A DNA stretch of 64,000 nt from Govania unica (lineage in GTDB: Bacteria > Pseudomonadota > Alphaproteobacteria > Sphingomonadales > Govanellaceae), in assembly GCF_027920805.1 (NCBI RefSeq), contig NZ_JANWOI010000001.1:310001-374000 (forward strand). The letters are read 5' to 3'. Every line of letters starts with the position of its first letter. The first letter of the stretch is position 1. Under the pieces are notes generated by a model, which searched no databases, was not told where the DNA came from, and worked only from the letters and a program-made list of their open reading frames with translations. Shown here piece after piece: positions 1-10,238 of the stretch. The position numbers and the translations under genes were made by a program.

Positions 1-1
1 C

Positions 2-1039
2 TATTGGTATGTGACCGCCAATCAGGCGCGGAGCGACATCGCCGCCTGGATCAAGGATCAGCAGGCGGCGGGTCATGATATCAGCTACCGCGCGCTTGAG
101 GTGGGCGGCTACCCCTACCGTATCGAGGTTCAGGTCAAGGACGCGGTGGTCAAGGGCCATAACGGCGATGTCGCCTGGACGCTGTCGGCCCCGCATTTCG
201 CCGTGGTATCGGCGACCTGGAAATCCGAACATAAAATCCTGTTCGCCGACCGTCTAACCCTCGATATGGGTACGCCCGGGGCGGAAGGTCAGCGCTTGAT
301 TGCCGAAGAGATGCGGGCCAGCCTCGTGTCCGATGACAAGGGAGACCCGGCGCGGGTCTCGGTGGTTGCGGATTCCCTGACCATGGAAGGTCTTGCGGCG
401 ACGGTGGCTGACGCCGCGCCCGGCGCACAGGTGGTGCCGATTGCCAAGGGCGTGCAGTTCAAGGATATGCAGTTCCATTGGCGCGCGGCGGCGGAAGCCG
501 TGCGTGAAAAGGGTGAGGCCGACGAAACCGGCATTCAGGAGCCGCTCGCCTGGCAGATCGCCTTCATGAGCAAGGATATCCATTATCCGGAGTTCGCCGA
601 CAGTCCTTACGGCCCCGATATCAAGGATATGTCGCTGGTGTTCGAGATGCGCGGCTTGGGTATCGTGCCCGGGGCCACGCTCAAAACCATCGCCGCCTGG
701 CGCGATCAGGGCGGGACGCTGGAATTGACTTCCGGCAGCTTCAAATGGGGCAAGCTTGATACCAAACTGAGCGGCAGCGTGACGCTCGACCAGCAGTTCC
801 GGCCGCTTGGCGCTTTTGCCGCGCTGGTGAAGGGCTATGAGCCACTCCTCGATCATCTGCTCAAAAGCGGCGGCATCGAGCATCAGGACGCGGCGACGGT
901 CAAAAAGATGCTGGATCAGATCATCGCCGCCGATACCGACAATGACGGCCGCCTGCGCCTGCCGCTGACCATGCAGGCCGGCCAGCTCATGCTGGGGCCG
1001 CTGCCGATTGCTGCTTTGGAACCAGTGGTCAGGCCCTGA
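2..1039 (+). CDS. DUF2125 family protein (5' end outside the window)
   Basis: The frame is already open at base 2 and encodes Tyr-Trp-Tyr before the first possible start (GTG at 11), so the gene almost certainly begins upstream and its membrane anchor is missing here. The visible part (about 345 residues) matches the general plan of DUF2125, a cell-envelope family of alphaproteobacteria. It opens with a short helix, then a block around residues 30-45 with GGYPYRI (the usual family form is G-[FY]-P-[FY]-R), followed by a long beta-rich region. No catalytic motif is visible and the function is unknown. It converges on the minus-strand tyrA gene 20 bases downstream. Confidence 0.75.
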   Translation, partial: YWYVTANQARSDIAAWIKDQQAAGHDISYRALEVGGYPYRIEVQVKDAVVKGHNGDVAWTLSAPHFAVVSATWKSEHKILFADRLTLDMGTPGAEGQRLIAEEMRASLVSDDKGDPARVSVVADSLTMEGLAATVADAAPGAQVVPIAKGVQFKDMQFHWRAAAEAVREKGEADETGIQEPLAWQIAFMSKDIHYPEFADSPYGPDIKDMSLVFEMRGLGIVPGATLKTIAAWRDQGGTLELTSGSFKWGKLDTKLSGSVTLDQQFRPLGAFAALVKGYEPLLDHLLKSGGIEHQDAATVKKMLDQIIAADTDNDGRLRLPLTMQAGQLMLGPLPIAALEPVVRP

Positions 1040-1059
1040 GGGTTGTTATCCCCCGGGCC

Positions 1060-1989
1060 TTACTTCCCTTCGCCGGGACCGCGGCCGAAGTCGGGGCGGT
1101 TGGTTTCCTGACCGGCGTCGATGATCTGGTGGCGGATGGCGCGGGTGCGGGTGAAGAGGTCGAACAGCGCGTCGCCGTCGCCCCACCTGATATTGCGCTG
1201 AAGGGCGATCAGGTCCTCGGTGAAGCGACCAAGCATTTCAAGCACCGCGTCCTTGTTGGCGAGAAACACGTCACGCCACATGGTCGGGTCCGAGGCGGCG
1301 ATGCGGGTGAAGTCGCGGAAACCCCCGGCGCTGTATTTGATCACTTCGGAATTGGTCACGGTCTCAAGATCGGATGCCGTGCCGACGATGTTATAGGCAA
1401 TGAGATGCGGCACGTGGCTGGTGATGGCGAGCACCAGATCGTGATGCTTCGCCTCCATGATTTCGACCTTGCTGCCGCAGGCTTCCCAGAAGGCATGGAG
1501 TTTGGCGAGCGCCTTGGGGTCGGTGTCGGGCGTCGGCGTGAGAATGCACCAGCGGTTGTCAAACAGCGCGGCGAACCCGGCCTCAGGCCCCGATTGCTCG
1601 GTCCCGGCGACCGGATGGGCGGGGATGAAATGCACGCCCGGCGGCACATGAGGCCCGACATCGCGTAAGACCAGATCCTTGACCGACCCGACGTCGCTGA
1701 GGATCGCGCCCGGCTTGAGGTTCGGCGCGATGGCGGCGGCGATTTTGCCATAGCTGCCCACGGGGGTGCAGAGAATGACGAGATCGGCATCTTTCACCGC
1801 CTCGGCCGGGTTCTCGATGACGGCGTCGGTGATGGCGATGCGTTTCAGCGTTTCGGCGGCGGCACCCGGGCGTACACCGGCGATGACGCGCCGCGCCAGT
1901 CCCTTTTCGCGAATAACCCGCGCGAGCGACGAGCCGATGAGGCCGACGCCGATCAGGGTGATGGTGTTGAACAGAGGGGCGTCGCTCAT
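1060..1989 (-). CDS. tyrA: Prephenate/arogenate dehydrogenase
   Basis: Oxidative decarboxylation of prephenate (or arogenate) in tyrosine synthesis, cytosolic. The 309-residue protein begins with a Rossmann fold whose dinucleotide loop GVGLIG lies at residues 14-19. The prephenate-binding region AHPVAGTEQSGPEAG is near residues 123-137, and a helical C-terminal domain follows. Length is normal for the monofunctional alphaproteobacterial enzyme. Its ATG overlaps the stop of hisC by 4 bases (ATGA type), so the two are probably translationally coupled. HisC-type aminotransferases can also act on aromatic keto acids, which would explain the pairing. Substrate choice (prephenate versus arogenate) cannot be read from the sequence. 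Confidence 0.92.
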   Translation of the reverse strand: MSDAPLFNTITLIGVGLIGSSLARVIREKGLARRVIAGVRPGAAAETLKRIAITDAVIENPAEAVKDADLVILCTPVGSYGKIAAAIAPNLKPGAILSDVGSVKDLVLRDVGPHVPPGVHFIPAHPVAGTEQSGPEAGFAALFDNRWCILTPTPDTDPKALAKLHAFWEACGSKVEIMEAKHHDLVLAITSHVPHLIAYNIVGTASDLETVTNSEVIKYSAGGFRDFTRIAASDPTMWRDVFLANKDAVLEMLGRFTEDLIALQRNIRWGDGDALFDLFTRTRAIRHQIIDAGQETNRPDFGRGPGEGK

Positions 1990-3107
1990 GCCCGCTCCCC
2001 TTGGAGGAAGCGTTTGATCAAGTCGACCACGGCGCGATTGTCGTCTTCAAGGCCGATGGTCAGGCGCAGGCAATCGCCCAGGCCCTGTTTCGGCAGCCAG
2101 CGCAGGATATAACCGTGGCGCAGCAGAAAGGCGTTGGCACCTTCGGCCATGCGGTTGCTGCCTTGACCATCCGGGGCGGCAGTTTCGGGGAAGCGGATCA
2201 GGATGAAGTTGGCCTGACTGGGCACCACCGTGAGCCCGAGCGCCGTCAGTTCGACGTTGAGCCAGTCGCGCCAGCGGCGGTTATGGGCCTTGGACATGGC
2301 GATCCAATCCTGATCCAGAATGGCGGCGATGCCCGCTTGCTGGGTCGTGGTCGGCAGATTGAACGGATCCCGGCTGCGGTCGAGGATGGAGATCAGCTCC
2401 GGCTGGCCATAGCCCCAACCGAGCCTTAAGGCGGCAATGCCATAGATTTTCGAAAAGGTCCGCGTCACCAGAAGATTGGGATAGGACGGCACCAGATAAT
2501 CCGGAGCCATGTAATCCGGGGCATCGGCATATTCGTCGTAAGCCGCATCGAGCACCAACAGCACGTTGTCCGGCAGTCCGGCCATCAGGCGCTCGACCTC
2601 GGACTTCGGCAGATAGGTGCCGGTCGGGTTGTTGGGATTGGCGACGAAAATGACCCGGGTCCTGTCGCTCACATGCTCAAGGATCGCATCCACATCAGCG
2701 GTCAGTTCGCGGTCCGGCACTTCGACCGGGGTCGCGCCCACGCCCATGGCGGCGATCGGATACATGGCGAAGCTGTGGCGGCTGAACAGCACTTCGTCGC
2801 CCGGGCCCGCATAGGCACGGACGGCGAGTTTCAGAATTTCGTCGGAGCCGAGGCCGCAGACGATCTGTTTCGGGTCATGGCCATGGAGCGCGCCGATGGC
2901 CGCGCGCAACTCGGCGGCGGTGGCGTCGGGGTAACGATGGAGCGTGGTCGCGGCATCCTGATAGGCGGCGATGGCCTTGGGGCTCGGCCCGAAGGGGGTC
3001 TCGTTCGACGACAGTTTGACCACTTTGGTGGCGCCATCGGCTTTCGACTTGCCGCCTTCATAGACGTCAAGGGTTTCGATCCAGGGATGCGGCGTAAGGC
3101 CAGCCAT
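1986..3107 (-). CDS. hisC: Histidinol-phosphate aminotransferase (possibly also aromatic)
   Basis: PLP-dependent class I/II aminotransferase of 373 residues. Fold-type I landmarks are all present: SNETPFGPSP at 34-43, NPNNPTGT at 157-164, DAAYDEYA at 187-194, the Schiff-base lysine K220 in TRTFSKIYG, and the phosphate-binding arginine in LRLGWG just after it. It transaminates imidazole-acetol phosphate in histidine synthesis. Its place between chorismate mutase and tyrA suggests it also, or mainly, aminates prephenate or aromatic 2-oxo acids. Nineteen bases separate it from the upstream chorismate mutase gene on the same strand, so the three are likely one transcript. Confidence 0.92.
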   Translation of the reverse strand: MAGLTPHPWIETLDVYEGGKSKADGATKVVKLSSNETPFGPSPKAIAAYQDAATTLHRYPDATAAELRAAIGALHGHDPKQIVCGLGSDEILKLAVRAYAGPGDEVLFSRHSFAMYPIAAMGVGATPVEVPDRELTADVDAILEHVSDRTRVIFVANPNNPTGTYLPKSEVERLMAGLPDNVLLVLDAAYDEYADAPDYMAPDYLVPSYPNLLVTRTFSKIYGIAALRLGWGYGQPELISILDRSRDPFNLPTTTQQAGIAAILDQDWIAMSKAHNRRWRDWLNVELTALGLTVVPSQANFILIRFPETAAPDGQGSNRMAEGANAFLLRHGYILRWLPKQGLGDCLRLTIGLEDDNRAVVDLIKRFLQGERA

Positions 3108-3126
3108 GACTCAGGTCCTATTACGT

Positions 3127-3978
3127 TTAAAGCGCGAGCGGCTCGGCGAAGAGCCCTGCGAGCCCAGCCTCCCCACGGACGGCTGCGGCGAGGGGGCCTT
3201 CGGCCCCGGCCACGGCATCCAGGCGGCGGGTCGCGATCAGATGGGACGCATGTCCATCGATGCCGGCTTTATACGCGGAGATGCTGGCGTCGTCGAGCCC
3301 CGCGCGGTGGGCCGCCTGAAGGATGACACTGCTGTCCATCTCGGTGCCGCGCACCAGGATCAGCGCCACATCCGCACCCATGGGCTCAGGCGGCGTGCGC
3401 GACAGCAGATAAGCATGGGGGCCGTCGCTGCTCCAGGCGGGAAGGGCGGCGACGATATGCGGCCGGTCCGCATGGCCAAGCGGCAGCGTGGTCCACCAAT
3501 CGTCAAGCGTGGGTCGTGGCAGGACACCGAGCAGGGTCGGATCATGGGCCAGCGCCGTGACGATGGCACGCGGACTGGCGGCGGTGTGGATCGGGATCGC
3601 TGCGCCGAAATGGCTGCGGGCGAGATCCCACAGGCTACCTGCGCCAAAAGAAATGCCCTGGTCTTGTTGTGGGACCAAAACGTTGAACGGTGTCTGCATG
3701 TGAAGATAGGCCGAGATCATGCTGCGCCAGATGCCCAGAAGGGCAGGCAGCGGGAACGGTCCCTTGTGGGTTTCCGCAAGCTTGCGCAGGATCACGGCTT
3801 CACGGCCCGGACGGAGCGCGAGCGGGGCGGATGCGCCGCCGTCGGTTTTCTTGAGCGCGCCGAGCGCCATGACCACATCGGCCCGGCGCATCAAAAGCGC
3901 ATGAATCTCGCGGTCGATGGCGTCAATATTCTGCCGGAGGTCGTCAAAGCTCGGGCTGCTGCTTTTATCGTTTGTCAT
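3127..3978 (-). CDS. Chorismate mutase with a C-terminal extension
   Basis: The N-terminal 95 residues are an AroQ-type (type II) chorismate mutase helix bundle: LRQNIDAIDREIHALLMRRADVV (split here as LRQNIDAID and REIHALLMRRADVV), then a lysine near 43, RPGRE at 57-61 and IWRSMISA at 83-90. These supply the usual Arg/Lys/Glu active-site set that converts chorismate to prephenate. The remaining 190 residues resemble the periplasmic-binding-type fold of prephenate dehydratases but lack an obvious TRF motif, so dehydratase activity is not claimed. The start at 3978 begins MTNDKSS, and the longer open frame to 4029 has no homologous look. It is the first gene of the chorismate mutase-hisC-tyrA run and is divergent from metX. 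Confidence 0.8.
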   Translation of the reverse strand: MTNDKSSSPSFDDLRQNIDAIDREIHALLMRRADVVMALGALKKTDGGASAPLALRPGREAVILRKLAETHKGPFPLPALLGIWRSMISAYLHMQTPFNVLVPQQDQGISFGAGSLWDLARSHFGAAIPIHTAASPRAIVTALAHDPTLLGVLPRPTLDDWWTTLPLGHADRPHIVAALPAWSSDGPHAYLLSRTPPEPMGADVALILVRGTEMDSSVILQAAHRAGLDDASISAYKAGIDGHASHLIATRRLDAVAGAEGPLAAAVRGEAGLAGLFAEPLAL

Positions 3979-4128
3979 GGTCTGCCGGATATGGTTTTTA
4001 CTGAAACTATTAAAGGGCGGGAACATCAATGTTTCCGGGCCTTTGCGCGTTTCTTCACACTATCGGCACGCTGCCCCAAATGCAAAGATTTCTCGTGATG
4101 ACGAGGGCATGTCCGTCATTACGTTTTA

Positions 4129-4156
4129 TTGACTTTGCGGACAGGGCTGTTAGCAA
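4129..4156 (+). promoter_or_regulatory. Candidate promoter of metX-metW
   Basis: TTGACT (4129-4134) is followed by a 16-base spacer and TAGCAA (4151-4156), a plausible housekeeping promoter upstream of metX in the divergent gap with the chorismate mutase gene. I looked for a SAM-II type riboswitch in the leader and saw none. Confidence 0.4.
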
Positions 4157-4187
4157 TCATTTCCATGAACCCATGGAACGGCCAGCT

Positions 4188-5354
4188 ATGATTGATCCAG
4201 CTTTCTCAGCCTCGAAACATTTGAAGCCCGGCGAACGCCCGGGGCTTACGGTTGAGCTTGGGGCGCTGCATCCCTTGCGGCTCGACGGCGGGGCGGAACT
4301 TGGGCCCTTCACCATGGCCTATCAGACCTATGGCACCTTGAATGCCGCGCGCAGCAATGCGGTGCTGGTCTGCCATGCCTTGACGGGCGATCAGTTCTGC
4401 GCCGGGGACAATCCCTTCACCGGCAAGGGTGGCTGGTGGGACAAGATGATCGGGCCGGGCAAGCCGCTGGATCCTGCGCGCTATTTCATCATCTGTTCGA
4501 ACGTGCTCGGGAGCTGTTACGGCACCACGGGGCCAAGCGACATCAATCCGGCGACGGGCGAGCCCTGGGGTTTGACTTTTCCCGTCATCACCATCCGCGA
4601 CATGGTGCGGGCGCAGGCCATGCTGGTCGATCATCTCAATATCGAGACGTTGTTCTGCGTTATCGGCGGCTCCATGGGCGGCATGCAGGTGCTTGAATGG
4701 GCGGCGACCTATCCGGAACGGATTTTTACCGCCATCCCCATCGCCACCACCTCGAAACATTCGGCCCAGAATATCGCCTTTCATGAGGTTGGCCGGCAGG
4801 CGGTGATGGCCGATCCGAACTGGCGCGGCGGAGCTTATCTGCAGGAGGGCGTGGTGCCTCAGGCGGGGCTTGCGGTGGCGCGCATGGCGGCGCATATCAC
4901 CTATATGTCGGAATCGGGCCTGACGCGCCGCTTTGGGCGCAGCCTGCAGGATCGCGATGCGCTGGCCTATGGCTTCGATGCCGAGTTCCAGATTGAAAGT
5001 TATCTGCGGCATCAGGGCACGAGCTTTGTCGATCGCTTCGACGCCAACAGCTATTTATATATCACCCGGGCCATGGATTATTTCGACCTTGCGGCCGATC
5101 ACGGCGGACTGCTCGCCAAGGCTTTTGCCCATAGTGTGGCGCGCTATTGTGTTATGTCCTTCACGAGCGATTGGCTTTATCCGACGTCCGATAGCCGGGC
5201 CATCGTCCATGCCTTGAATGCGGTGGCGGCACCGGTGAGCTTTGTCGAAATTGATGTCGACAAAGGTCATGACAGCTTCCTGCTGGATGTGCCGGAAATG
5301 TTCACCATTTTGCGTGGGTTCCTTGAATCCGCAGCACGTCAGCGCGGATTGTAA
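4188..5354 (+). CDS. metX: Homoserine O-acyltransferase MetX
   Basis: Alpha/beta-hydrolase that acylates homoserine (acetyl or succinyl donor not decidable here) to start methionine synthesis. The nucleophile elbow is GGSMGG with Ser162. The catalytic acid lies in the SFTSDWLYP block, and the histidine is in [10 protein letters not shown] near the C-terminus. Other family landmarks are [14 protein letters not shown] and [10 protein letters not shown]. Starting at 4188 (MIDPAF) gives 388 residues, the usual length; 4173 is an alternative start five codons upstream. metW follows 9 bases after the stop, the standard proteobacterial metXW arrangement. Confidence 0.92.
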   Translation: MIDPAFSASKHLKPGERPGLTVELGALHPLRLDGGAELGPFTMAYQTYGTLNAARSNAVLVCHALTGDQFCAGDNPFTGKGGWWDKMIGPGKPLDPARYFIICSNVLGSCYGTTGPSDINPATGEPWGLTFPVITIRDMVRAQAMLVDHLNIETLFCVIGGSMGGMQVLEWAATYPERIFTAIPIATTSKHSAQNIAFHEVGRQAVMADPNWRGGAYLQEGVVPQAGLAVARMAAHITYMSESGLTRRFGRSLQDRDALAYGFDAEFQIESYLRHQGTSFVDRFDANSYLYITRAMDYFDLAADHGGLLAKAFAHSVARYCVMSFTSDWLYPTSDSRAIVHALNAVAAPVSFVEIDVDKGHDSFLLDVPEMFTILRGFLESAARQRGL

Positions 5355-5363
5355 GGGGATATC

Positions 5364-6008
5364 ATGAGCGATACCGAAGCCGTCTGGGTCAATCGGCCAC
5401 ATGATATCCGCGTTGATCTGCTGCAGATCGCCCGCATGATCGAGCCCGGCAGCCGGGTGCTTGACGTGGGTTGCGGTGACGGCGCGTTGTTGGATTATCT
5501 GGCGCGGGAACGCGGCGCCGATGCGCGCGGGATCGAGCTTAGTCAGGCTGGCGTCAATGCCTGCGTGACGCGCGGACTGTCGGTGGTGCAGGGGGACGCT
5601 GATAGCGACCTCAAGGACTATCCGTCGAAAGCCTTTGATTATGTCATCCTGAGCCAGACGCTGCAGGCGACCTATCGCCCGCGCGATGTGGTGAGCGAGC
5701 TGTTGCGCATCGGCAAGCGGGCCATCGTGTCATTTCCGAATTTCGGCTATTGGCGGGTGCGCTTCAATCTGTTGCTGACGGGGCGCATGCCGAACACCGG
5801 CACGCTCGACAACCCCTGGCATACGACGCCGAATATTCATCTTTGCACGGTGCGCGATTTCGTCATCCTGTGCGATGAATTGGGCGTCGTGATTGAAAAA
5901 GGTCTGGCCATCGGCAAAGGTGGCAATCCGATCACTTGGGCACAGCCTTTGTGGCTTGCGAACTGGGCCGCTGATCAGGGTCTTTTTGTTCTCCGTAAGG
6001 AAGATTGA
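5364..6008 (+). CDS. metW: Methionine biosynthesis protein MetW
   Basis: A 214-residue SAM-methyltransferase-fold protein with motif I DVGCGDG at residues 34-40 and the family blocks GIELSQAGVNAC and FPNFGYWRVRF. MetW partners MetX in proteobacteria and is reported to be needed for full homoserine acyltransferase activity, although its methyl acceptor is not established. A Shine-Dalgarno-like AAGGGG overlaps the metX stop, consistent with one transcript. Its last 34 bases overlap the 3' end of the convergent methyltransferase gene. Confidence 0.92.
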   Translation: MSDTEAVWVNRPHDIRVDLLQIARMIEPGSRVLDVGCGDGALLDYLARERGADARGIELSQAGVNACVTRGLSVVQGDADSDLKDYPSKAFDYVILSQTLQATYRPRDVVSELLRIGKRAIVSFPNFGYWRVRFNLLLTGRMPNTGTLDNPWHTTPNIHLCTVRDFVILCDELGVVIEKGLAIGKGGNPITWAQPLWLANWAADQGLFVLRKED

Positions 6009-6739
6009 GCGGCTGGGCTTGTGGTCTTGCGGGTGACCACGGGCAGACGGTGCAGTTTGGCGCGGGACGGGATCAGTCCGTTCGACGCATAGATACGTTT
6101 CTCCGCCTCCATCAGCAGCACGCCACCAAGGCCAGGCCATAGCTTGCGACCGGGTTGTTCAGTGGCCCTTAGGGTGCGGATTCCGGCGCGTGGGGGCGAA
6201 AACAGGGTGTATTTGCGGCTGGCGGGCGTGAACATGTGATCGCGCAGCAGGGTTTCAAGCTGCCCACGGCTGAACGGCTGACCATGGCCGAAGGGTGTGC
6301 GGTCGGAAATGGTCCAGGGCCCGGTGCGGTTCGGCACCACCGTCAGAATACGTCCGCCGGGCCGAAGCACGCGCCAGACCTCGCGCAACATGGCCCGGGT
6401 TTCCTCGGCGGTTTCAAGCACATGGACCATAAGTACGCGGTCGATGCTTTCATCCGCCAAAGGCAGCAGGGTCTCACGCGCGAGGGCGCTCAGATTGCCG
6501 CGTGCGCTGTCCGGGGTCCAGGGATGCACGCCCTGCGCCGCCGGGCTGATATTGATCACCCGTTCCGGGCGGTCATCCATGAAGAGATCGAGATAAGGCG
6601 TGGCATAGCCAAGTCCAAGTACGGCAAAGCCGGTCACACGCGGCCACATCTCGCGGATGCGGGCGCCGACCAGGCGGGCGGTCGCGGCTCCGAGACGCGA
6701 AGCATAAAAGTCACGGAGCCGGACGACATCAAGATGCAT
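5975..6739 (-). CDS. Class I SAM-dependent methyltransferase
   Basis: A 254-residue protein with a degenerate SAM-binding region (AVLGLGYATPYL near 38-49), a methyltransferase-11-type block VLMVHVLETAEETRAMLREVWRVL (broken as VLMVHVLET and MLREVWRVL), and LRPGGRILTVVPNR. The target is unknown. The C-terminal 30 residues are Arg/Lys/Ser-rich and unusual for the family. That part lies over the end of metW on the other strand, so its composition may be constrained by the overlap. Alphaproteobacterial relatives often sit beside glyoxalase II genes, but none is present here. Confidence 0.8.
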   Translation of the reverse strand: MHLDVVRLRDFYASRLGAATARLVGARIREMWPRVTGFAVLGLGYATPYLDLFMDDRPERVINISPAAQGVHPWTPDSARGNLSALARETLLPLADESIDRVLMVHVLETAEETRAMLREVWRVLRPGGRILTVVPNRTGPWTISDRTPFGHGQPFSRGQLETLLRDHMFTPASRKYTLFSPPRAGIRTLRATEQPGRKLWPGLGGVLLMEAEKRIYASNGLIPSRAKLHRLPVVTRKTTSPAAQSSLRRTKRP

Positions 6740-6768
6740 TGTGACAAACCTCCATACGGAGATTTGTT

Positions 6769-7491
6769 TTAGTACATATGCTGGCCGCCGTTAATAGAAA
6801 GGGTGGAGCCGGTCATGAAACCGGCGTCGTCGGACGCGAGAAACAGCACACCGCGCGCGATTTCATCCGCATGGCCAAGCCGTCCAGCCGGTATTTTGGC
6901 GATGATTTTATCCAGCACGGCCTGCGGCACCGCCGCCACCATGTCGGTTTCCGTGTAGCCCGGAGCAAGCGCATTCACGGTGATGCCATAGCGCGCGCCT
7001 TCCTGGGCCAATGCCTTGGTGAAACCATGGATGCCGGCCTTGGTGGCGCAATAGTTGGTCTGGCCGAACTGTCCGGACTGACCATTGACGGAGCTGATAT
7101 TGATGATGCGGCCGAACTTGCGTTCGGTCATGGCGGGGAATACCGCCTTTGACATGCTGAAGCAGGAGGTCAGGTTGGTGTCGATGACCGCTTTCCATTG
7201 CTCGATGGTCATTTTCAGCAAGGAGGTATCGCGGGTGATGCCGGCATTGTTGACCAGCACATCGATAGGGCCGAGGTCGGCGACCACGGTGGCGACGCCG
7301 GCCTGACAGGCGTCATGGTCGGCGACGTCCCATTTATAGGCCTTGATGGCATGGTCTTTGGTGAAGGTCTGAGCGGCGTCGTCATTGCCGCAATAATTGG
7401 CGGCGACTTTGTAACCTGCAGACTGAAGGGCAAGAGAAATGGCCTTGCCGATGCCACGGGTCCCCCCCGTGACGAGCGCAACGCGAGTCAT
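6769..7491 (-). CDS. phbB: Acetoacetyl-CoA reductase (NADPH), PhbB/PhaB
   Basis: Classical SDR of 240 residues that reduces acetoacetyl-CoA to (R)-3-hydroxybutyryl-CoA for PHB synthesis and for entry into the ethylmalonyl-CoA pathway. The cofactor loop is TGGTRGIG (8-15), NNAG is at 81-84, and the catalytic Ser134-Tyr147-Lys151 set has exact S-x12-Y-x3-K spacing. The C-terminal SINGGQHMY matches PhaB proteins closely. It lies 149 bases downstream of phbA on the same strand, separated by a strong stem-loop, so it may be co-transcribed at a reduced level or use its own promoter. AAAGGA precedes the ATG. Confidence 0.95.
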   Translation of the reverse strand: MTRVALVTGGTRGIGKAISLALQSAGYKVAANYCGNDDAAQTFTKDHAIKAYKWDVADHDACQAGVATVVADLGPIDVLVNNAGITRDTSLLKMTIEQWKAVIDTNLTSCFSMSKAVFPAMTERKFGRIINISSVNGQSGQFGQTNYCATKAGIHGFTKALAQEGARYGITVNALAPGYTETDMVAAVPQAVLDKIIAKIPAGRLGHADEIARGVLFLASDDAGFMTGSTLSINGGQHMY

Positions 7492-7597
7492 GGTCCGTAG
7501 TCCTTTCTGGTTGACGTCCTGTTCGTTTCGTCTTTTTTATCCGCGCCATTTTTGGCGTCGGTTCAGTCCGGGGTTGAGTCCCTGGCCCCTGTTATGG

Positions 7598-7627
7598 GGC
7601 GGTGCCGGGTTTGAGCCCGGCACCGCC
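7598..7627 (-). terminator. Perfect 12-bp stem-loop between phbA and phbB
   Basis: GGCGGTGCCGGG at 7598-7609 is repeated in inverted form at 7616-7627 with a 6-base loop. It starts 14 bases beyond the phbA stop. No U-tract follows on the minus strand, so it may be an attenuator or an mRNA-stabilising hairpin rather than a strict terminator. Confidence 0.55.
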
Positions 7628-7640
7628 AGTCAGATCAGTC

Positions 7641-9002
<1,362 letters not shown>

Positions 9003-10238
9003 TCAGTGCGCCAGCAACCAGTCGGCAAGGCCGGGCCACAGCCGGGTTTTGGCGTCGGGGGCGGCCAGCATGGTCACATGACCATGGGCGGCACGCAGGA
9101 CGTCGGCCTGTTTGATCTGATTGGCGAGGGCCAGCGCCGAGGCGGGGGGCACGATGCGGTCGGCGCGCGGCGCCACGATCAGCGTCGGACAGGTGACGCG
9201 GGCGGCATCAATGACCTCTCCAGCCACCTGCCAGGCTCCAAGCGCGGGGCTGTTGCTGCCATACCAGCCATAAAGACATTCTTCGGCCACCGCGCGCGGC
9301 AGCGGGGTGCCATCATTGGCCCAATCCTCGATGGCGACGAAGGCCTGGGCGGCCGGGCTCGCCGGGTCCATATGGGCAAAGCGGCGAAATTTGCGATCAT
9401 TGAGCGTGGGGTCGAGGCTGGCGAAAAAGATCTGCAACAGATCAATCGGAATGGGCATGTTCGGCGGTAGATTGTTGATGGATCCGGTCAACATGGTTGT
9501 CAGTGCGCGGATGAGGGTGACGCTGGTGGCGTGAAAATCCCACGGGGCGGCCAGCAGCAGCAGCGAACGAATAAGATCGGGCCGTCTTTGCGCGAGCGCG
9601 AGCGCCAGCGTGCCACCCATGCAATAGCCGACAATATGCACCGGCCCGCCTGTTTTCGTCACCATGGCCTCAAGCGCCGGTTCGAGCCGCTCGGTGATAT
9701 AGTCGCTGAGCGTGAAGCCGCATTCCTCGGTTCCGGGGCTGCCCCAGTCAAGGAGAGCCGGGCGCAGGCCGCGCGTTCCAAGATATTCCATGAAACTGCG
9801 GTCGGGTTCGAGATCGAGAATATAGGACGGATTGATGAGCGACGGGATGGCCAGCACCCCGGGGGCGGGCTTGCGGCCGCCAAAACCCAAAAGGCGGCTG
9901 GTGCCAAAATCTGCCAGGCTGCGCCGGACCGGAGCCTTGCGCCGCCACGGATGCTGATGATAGGCGGTGAGGCCCCGGGTCATGTCCGACACGCGCTGTT
10001 GCGCCGTCGCCAGCACGGCGTTTGCGAGCAGGAACCCATTGGTGCCGAGGGCCTGTTTGCGCAATGCGTTGGCTTCGGCGGTGAGGCTTTTATGAATGAC
10101 CGGCAGGCCGACAAGAAAGCTTGGCAGCGCCGCCGCACCACCCATCCAGGTCGCCGAGCTCAGCATCAGATGAAAGCCGAGCGGCCGCGGGGCCAGGCGG
10201 CGATCGAAAGGGGCCTGCGGCTCGGGGATATATGTCAT
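9003..10238 (-). CDS. phaC: Short PHA synthase-like alpha/beta hydrolase (PhaC)
   Basis: A 411-residue protein of the PHA synthase/PHA-synthetase group (COG3243 type). It contains the synthase-style INPSYILDLEPDRSF block and LLDWGSPG. The lipase-like box GYCMGG carries the catalytic Cys, the aspartate sits in APRADRIVPP, and the histidine in HGHVTMLAA. That is the Cys-Asp-His triad that polymerises 3-hydroxyacyl-CoA. It is shorter than class I enzymes (about 560-600 residues) and nearer class III, which need a second subunit. The ATG at 10238 overlaps the stop of an upstream 75-residue ORF (ATGA), favouring this start over 10277. It is divergent from phaR. Confidence 0.82.
   Translation of the reverse strand: MTYIPEPQAPFDRRLAPRPLGFHLMLSSATWMGGAAALPSFLVGLPVIHKSLTAEANALRKQALGTNGFLLANAVLATAQQRVSDMTRGLTAYHQHPWRRKAPVRRSLADFGTSRLLGFGGRKPAPGVLAIPSLINPSYILDLEPDRSFMEYLGTRGLRPALLDWGSPGTEECGFTLSDYITERLEPALEAMVTKTGGPVHIVGYCMGGTLALALAQRRPDLIRSLLLLAAPWDFHATSVTLIRALTTMLTGSINNLPPNMPIPIDLLQIFFASLDPTLNDRKFRRFAHMDPASPAAQAFVAIEDWANDGTPLPRAVAEECLYGWYGSNSPALGAWQVAGEVIDAARVTCPTLIVAPRADRIVPPASALALANQIKQADVLRAAHGHVTMLAAPDAKTRLWPGLADWLLAH

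Noticed and set aside
4030-4187. Possible SAM-II riboswitch in the metX leader
   Set aside because: SAM-II elements often precede metX/metA in alphaproteobacteria, but I could not find the conserved pseudoknot sequence pattern here.
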